From Phymatolithon calcareum (Eukaryota > Rhodophyta > Florideophyceae > Hapalidiales): a stretch of DNA of 64,000 nucleotides. Under the pieces are notes generated by a model. It searched no databases, was not told the origin of the DNA, and saw only the letters and a program-made list of their open reading frames with translations. A program made the position numbers and the translations under genes. Shown here in pieces: positions 57,501 through 64,000 of the stretch. The stretch lies in contig OZ345376.1 of assembly GCA_977006965.1 (NCBI GenBank), positions 2,507,762 to 2,571,761 of the forward strand, read 5' to 3'. The stretch's first letter is position 1. Each line of letters opens with the position of its first letter.

Positions 57501-60500
57501 AGATTGTATGAACAGTTTAGAGTGTATTTATATGTAGTGAAGTTTGTAGAATGTTGTGACGGGGTGAAATTGCCACGTGTGCATACGAGAGACTTGTCCA
57601 AGAATAGAAACTGGACGAATGACACGTGTGTGACTGTCAAGACGTGATACGTGTAAAATGCCTATGTTGGATGTGATGGGCGACGGTTTACCACGTGTGG
57701 AGGACGATTTCGGGTTCGCGGACGACTTGACACGTGGCGGAAATCGTTTAGGGTTGCCGGACGGGTTGAACTACGTATATACTTGTTGCGGGTGGCTCGA
57801 CTGGCCTCCATTGTAGATTTTAATTGCATCTATACATTCGGAATAGGTGGTACTAAAGGTTTCGGGAATAGGAGGAGTTCTGACCAAAAAGGACAAGAAC
57901 AATATACTCCACGATTCTGTACCATGTTTCACGCTCGGACGAAAAAGGTGTGCTGTTGAAGGCGTGTGCAAGTGGATGGGCCAGTTGGCGCATCGGCGGC
58001 GTGTATTGCTCGAGTTTTGGTTGTGGAAAAATAAAAAACGAAGGACACTGGGGATTCCCGAGTGATCCCTCACCTCAGCACTAATCCAGCCTGTCGAACC
58101 TTATCTTGCAAGTTCGGAATGGGTTTGCGAGCATGTTTCTGAAGTATGGTCCTTCGTGGCGATGATGGTGTGACGGACGGTATATATTGGACGATTGGGG
58201 ATTGGAAGAGGTCCACTTGGCTGATGGCAATTCCCCATTCCCTGCTCCAATTACGAAAAGGCGGAATTTGGATAGGGAATAGGGTTAGGAATACGGTTGG
58301 GTTAGGGCATAGGGTTGGGTCATTGCTTTTGAAGACACTTGGCGCTTTACCATTGGCCTGCCGAGATGGATTGGTAGTGTATTGATTAGAGCATGTTCAC
58401 GACGCAAATGCCGAAATCTGATGACAGAATCGAACTCTCGTGACAATTTTACGTCGGACAGTGGCGCGATCAGCGGCGTGAAGTCACTATTGATGTCTCA
58501 ATTGTGCTGCTCGGTACAGTGTAATGCATGGCGATAATCGTGTCATTTCTGTGTCTGAATGAGAGGATCATGATACGTTATGCTTACTGAATATTATGTG
58601 GAGAATGTGAGGATGGCAGTAAAGTTGCAGTATGTTGAAATGAAGGGCACAGAACGGGTGGAGCGGTTTCGGGTGAAATTGGAGAGGGATTCGGGAAAAA
58701 TAAAAAGTTGCTGTGAGAGTGGGCGGAGTAGTTGGAGAGGGGTGGGAGAGGGCGTAGAAGGAGTATGAGGGTAAGTTTTTAAAAATGAGGAAAATTTTGC
58801 GGATGGAGGGTGGACTAAGGCTTCGCCTTAGTCTTCGTGAGGGGGGCTCCGCCCCCCTCACACTCCCCCCGGGAAAGTGGACTGTAGGTGTGGTGTGGTG
58901 TTGTACGGTTGTGCAAGCGGATAGAGCAGGTGGTGGAAGGTGGTGGACATGGTGTAAGTGGGAAGAGGGAATACGTGTGCAATGGGTTTCGAAGCGGGCC
59001 GTGAAGATGGAGATTGTATGAACAGTTTAGAGTGTATTTATATGTAGTGAAGTTTGTAGAATGTTGTGACGGGGTGAAATTGCCACGTGTGCATACGAGA
59101 GACTTGTCCAAGAATAGAAACTGGACGAATGACACGTGTGTGACTGTCAAGACGTGATACGTGTAAAATGCCTATGTTGGATGTGATGGGCGACGGTTTA
59201 CCACGTGTGGAGGACGATTTCGGGTTCGCGGACGACTTGACACGTGGCGGAAATCGTTTAGGGTTGCCGGACGGGTTGAACTACGTATATACTTGTTGCG
59301 GGTGGCTCGACTGGCCTCCATTGTAGATTTTAATTGCATCTATACATTCGGAATAGGTGGTACTAAAGGTTTCGGGAATAGGAGGAGTTCTGACCAAAAA
59401 GGACAAGAACAATATACTCCACGATTCTGTACCATGTTTCACGCTCGGACGAAAAAGGTGTGCTGTTGAAGGCGTGTGCAAGTGGATGGGCCAGTTGGCG
59501 CATCGGCGGCGTGTATTGCTCGAGTTTTGGTTGTGGAAAAATAAAAAACGAAGGACACTGGGGATTCCCGAGTGATCCCTCACCTCAGCACTAATCCAGC
59601 CTGTCGAACCTTATCTTGCAAGTTCGGAATGGGTTTGCGAGCATGTTTCTGAAGTATGGTCCTTCGTGGCGATGATGGTGTGACGGACGGTATATATTGG
59701 ACGATTGGGGATTGGAAGAGGTCCACTTGGCTGATGGCAATTCCCCATTCCCTGCTCCAATTACGAAAAGGCGGAATTTGGATAGGGAATAGGGTTAGGA
59801 ATACGGTTGGGTTAGGGCACAGGGTTGGGTCATTGCTTTTGAAGACACTTGGCGCTTTACCATTGGCCTGCCGAGATGGATTGGTAGTGTATTGATTAGA
59901 GCATGTTCACGACGCAAATGCCGAAATCTGATGACAGAATCGAACTCTCGTGACAATTTTACGTCGGACAGTGGCGCGATCAGCGGCGTGAAGTCACTAT
60001 TGATGTCTCAATTGTGCTGCTCGGTACAGTGTAATGCATGGCGATAATCGTGTCATTTCTGTGTCTGAATGAGAGGATCATGATACGTTATGCTTACTGA
60101 ATATTATGTGGAGAATGTGAGGATGGCAGTAAAGTTGCAGTATGTTGAAATGAAGGGCACAGAACGGGTGGAGCGGTTTCGGGTGAAATTGGAGAGGGAT
60201 TCGGGAAAAATAAAAAGTTGCTGTGAGAGTGGGCGGAGTAGTTGGAGAGGGGTGGGAGAGGGCGTAGAAGGAGTATGAGGGTAAGTTTTTAAAAATGAGG
60301 AAAATTTTGCGGATGGAGGGTGGACTAAGGCTTCGCCTTAGTCTTCGTGAGGGGGGCTCCGCCCCCCTCACACTCCCCCCGGGAAAGTGGACTGTAGGTG
60401 TGGTGTGGTGTTGTACGGTTGTGCAAGCGGATAGAGCAGGTGGTGGAAGGTGGTGGACATGGTGTAAGTGGGAAGAGGGAATACGTGTGCAATGGGTTTC

Positions 60501-63500
60501 GAAGCGGGCCGTGAAGATGGAGATTGTATGAACAGTTTAGAGTGTATTTATATGTAGTGAAGTTTGTAGAATGTTGTGACGGGGTGAAATTGCCACGTGT
60601 GCATACGAGAGACTTGTCCAAGAATAGAAACTGGACGAATGACACGTGTGTGACTGTCAAGACGTGATACGTGTAAAATGCCTATGTTGGATGTGATGGG
60701 CGACGGTTTACCACGTGTGGAGGACGATTTCGGGTTCGCGGACGACTTGACACGTGGCGGAAATCGTTTAGGGTTGCCGGACGGGTTGAACTACGTATAT
60801 ACTTGTTGCGGGTGGCTCGACTGGCCTCCATTGTAGATTTTAATTGCATCTATACATTCGGAATAGGTGGTACTAAAGGTTTCGGGAATAGGAGGAGTTC
60901 TGACCAAAAAGGACAAGAACAATATACTCCACGATTCTGTACCATGTTTCACGCTCGGACGAAAAAGGTGTGCTGTTGAAGGCGTGTGCAAGTGGATGGG
61001 CCAGTTGGCGCATCGGCGGCGTGTATTGCTCGAGTTTTGGTTGTGGAAAAATAAAAAACGAAGGACACTGGGGATTCCCGAGTGATCCCTCACCTCAGCA
61101 CTAATCCAGCCTGTCGAACCTTATCTTGCAAGTTCGGAATGGGTTTGCGAGCATGTTTCTGAAGTATGGTCCTTCGTGGCGATGATGGTGTGACGGACGG
61201 TATATATTGGACGATTGGGGATTGGAAGAGGTCCACTTGGCTGATGGCAATTCCCCATTCCCTGCTCCAATTACGAAAAGGCGGAATTTGGATAGGGAAT
61301 AGGGTTAGGAATACGGTTGGGTTAGGGCACAGGGTTGGGTCATTGCTTTTGAAGACACTTGGCGCTTTACCATTGGCCTGCCGAGATGGATTGGTAGTGT
61401 ATTGATTAGAGCATGTTCACGACGCAAATGCCGAAATCTGATGACAGAATCGAACTCTCGTGACAATTTTACGTCGGACAGTGGCGCGATCAGCGGCGTG
61501 AAGTCACTATTGATGTCTCAATTGTGCTGCTCGGTACAGTGTAATGCATGGCGATAATCGTGTCATTTCTGTGTCTGAATGAGAGGATCATGATACGTTA
61601 TGCTTACTGAATATTATGTGGAGAATGTGAGGATGGCAGTAAAGTTGCAGTATGTTGAAATGAAGGGCACAGAACGGGTGGAGCGGTTTCGGGTGAAATT
61701 GGAGAGGGATTCGGGAAAAATAAAAAGTTGCTGTGAGAGTGGGCGGAGTAGTTGGAGAGGGGTGGGAGAGGGCGTAGAAGGAGTATGAGGGTAAGTTTTT
61801 AAAAATGAGGAAAATTTTGCGGATGGAGGGTGGACTAAGGCTTCGCCTTAGTCTTCGTGAGGGGGGCTCCGCCCCCCTCACACTCCCCCCGGGAAAGTGG
61901 ACTGTAGGTGTGGTGTGGTGTTGTACGGTTGTGCAAGCGGATAGAGCAGGTGGTGGAAGGTGGTGGACATGGTGTAAGTGGGAAGAGGGAATACGTGTGC
62001 AATGGGTTTCGAAGCGGGCCGTGAAGATGGAGATTGTATGAACAGTTTAGAGTGTATTTATATGTAGTGAAGTTTGTAGAATGTTGTGACGGGGTGAAAT
62101 TGCCACGTGTGCATACGAGAGACTTGTCCAAGAATAGAAACTGGACGAATGACACGTGTGTGACTGTCAAGACGTGATACGTGTAAAATGCCTATGTTGG
62201 ATGTGATGGGCGACGGTTTACCACGTGTGGAGGACGATTTCGGGTTCGCGGACGACTTGACACGTGGCGGAAATCGTTTAGGGTTGCCGGACGGGTTGAA
62301 CTACGTATATACTTGTTGCGGGTGGCTCGACTGGCCTCCATTGTAGATTTTAATTGCATCTATACATTCGGAATAGGTGGTACTAAAGGTTTCGGGAATA
62401 GGAGGAGTTCTGACCAAAAAGGACAAGAACAATATACTCCACGATTCTGTACCATGTTTCACGCTCGGACGAAAAAGGTGTGCTGTTGAAGGCGTGTGCA
62501 AGTGGATGGGCCAGTTGGCGCATCGGCGGCGTGTATTGCTCGAGTTTTGGTTGTGGAAAAATAAAAAACGAAGGACACTGGGGATTCCCGAGTGATCCCT
62601 CACCTCAGCACTAATCCAGCCTGTCGAACCTTATCTTGCAAGTTCGGAATGGGTTTGCGAGCATGTTTCTGAAGTATGGTCCTTCGTGGCGATGATGGTG
62701 TGACGGACGGTATATATTGGACGATTGGGGATTGGAAGAGGTCCACTTGGCTGATGGCAATTCCCCATTCCCTGCTCCAATTACGAAAAGGCGGAATTTG
62801 GATAGGGAATAGGGTTAGGAATACGGTTGGGTTAGGGCATAGGGTTGGGTCATTGCTTTTGAAGACACTTGGCGCTTTACCATTGGCCTGCCGAGATGGA
62901 TTGGTAGTGTATTGATTAGAGCATGTTCACGACGCAAATGCCGAAATCTGATGACAGAATCGAACTCTCGTGACAATTTTACGTCGGACAGTGGCGCGAT
63001 CAGCGGCGTGAAGTCACTATTGATGTCTCAATTGTGCTGCTCGGTACAGTGTAATGCATGGCGATAATCGTGTCATTTCTGTGTCTGAATGAGAGGATCA
63101 TGATACGTTATGCTTACTGAATATTATGTGGAGAATGTGAGGATGGCAGTAAAGTTGCAGTATGTTGAAATGAAGGGCACAGAACGGGTGGAGCGGTTTC
63201 GGGTGAAATTGGAGAGGGATTCGGGAAAAATAAAAAGTTGCTGTGAGAGTGGGCGGAGTAGTTGGAGAGGGGTGGGAGAGGGCGTAGAAGGAGTATGAGG
63301 GTAAGTTTTTAAAAATGAGGAAAATTTTGCGGATGGAGGGTGGACTAAGGCTTCGCCTTAGTCTTCGTGAGGGGGGCTCCGCCCCCCTCACACTCCCCCC
63401 GGGAAAGTGGACTGTAGGTGTGGTGTGGTGTTGTACGGTTGTGCAAGCGGATAGAGCAGGTGGTGGAAGGTGGTGGACATGGTGTAAGTGGGAAGAGGGA

Positions 63501-64000
63501 ATACGTGTGCAATGGGTTTCGAAGCGGGCCGTGAAGATGGAGATTGTATGAACAGTTTAGAGTGTATTTATATGTAGTGAAGTTTGTAGAATGTTGTGAC
63601 GGGGTGAAATTGCCACGTGTGCATACGAGAGACTTGTCCAAGAATAGAAACTGGACGAATGACACGTGTGTGACTGTCAAGACGTGATACGTGTAAAATG
63701 CCTATGTTGGATGTGATGGGCGACGGTTTACCACGTGTGGAGGACGATTTCGGGTTCGCGGACGACTTGACACGTGGCGGAAATCGTTTAGGGTTGCCGG
63801 ACGGGTTGAACTACGTATATACTTGTTGCGGGTGGCTCGACTGGCCTCCATTGTAGATTTTAATTGCATCTATACATTCGGAATAGGTGGTACTAAAGGT
63901 TTCGGGAATAGGAGGAGTTCTGACCAAAAAGGACAAGAACAATATACTCCACGATTCTGTACCATGTTTCACGCTCGGACGAAAAAGGTGTGCTGTTGAA

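Larger units (their letters stand above)
26534..64000 (+). repeat. 1,510-bp tandem satellite array, 24 complete units plus a partial
   Basis: Units start with GCTCCAATTACG at 26534 and every 1,510 bp thereafter, the last at 62774. Exceptions are a 1-base deletion near 40,206 and a 1-base insertion near 41,640, which cancel. Units appear identical apart from those indels and a T-to-C change in GGGCAT/GGGCAC at 50760, 52270, 53780, 59820 and 61330. The array runs off the window. Each unit holds a telomere-like G-rich tract, twin hairpins, four CACGTG boxes and TATA-like boxes. ORFs of 62-111 codons recur in every unit on both strands, but several start with GTG and none shows a known domain. 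Near-identity implies recent amplification or strong homogenisation; the copy number may also be affected by assembly. Confidence 0.97.

Noticed and set aside
26534-64000. Regularly spaced repeats as a CRISPR-like array
   Set aside because: The repeated unit is the whole 1,510 bp with no variable spacers; it is a satellite.

Overview
The window is nuclear DNA of a eukaryote. It carries remnants of non-LTR (LINE), Copia, hAT and piggyBac-type elements, long ORFs without visible introns, TATA-like promoters, and a large satellite with degenerate TTAGGG-like tracts. The lineage cannot be fixed from the sequence. The large RecQ-like ORF resembles telomere-linked helicases best known from fungi, while the element mixture would also suit an intron-poor alga or protist. 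The overall picture is subtelomeric.

Layout. (1) 1-10,000 is a graveyard of broken mobile elements: two head-to-head LINE reverse transcriptase fragments (about 2.07-4.42 kb), a broken hAT transposase (4.4-6.5 kb), a short coiled-coil ORF with one stop (7.4 kb), a Copia protease fragment (8.4 kb) and a second hAT end (9.7 kb). (2) 9,908-11,810 holds one diverged copy of the right-hand satellite (10,111-11,600). It is framed by two hairpin modules with the same skeleton but different 15-nt words. (3) 12,076-23,400 is the intact-looking gene block. It contains a 1,585-aa zinc finger / tyrosine-recombinase-like / RecQ helicase protein (+), an unrecognised 572-604-aa protein with a charged disordered tail (-), and a ParB-like plus beta-class DNA amino-methyltransferase protein (-) that runs, through a frame change and one stop, into a SET domain. 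A 17-nt palindrome containing two AGATCT sites lies between these cassettes. (4) 23.4-26.5 kb holds a piggyBac-like fragment, a purine-rich minisatellite-like tract, a tRNA-like A/B box pair and a cluster of inverted repeats. (5) 26,534-64,000 is an almost perfectly homogeneous tandem array: 24 complete units of 1,510 bp plus 1,227 bp of a 25th.

How the parts may fit together (inference). A protein with recombinase-like and helicase domains, a DNA methyltransferase linked to a histone-methyltransferase-type SET domain, and an unknown charged protein share one block, separated by one palindrome family and embedded in a subtelomeric satellite. This looks like a modular selfish or chromosome-end-associated element whose genes could move or copy DNA and mark chromatin. 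The satellite unit carries four CACGTG boxes with unchanged spacing in the diverged and arrayed copies, followed by a TATA-like box, so it may be transcribed.
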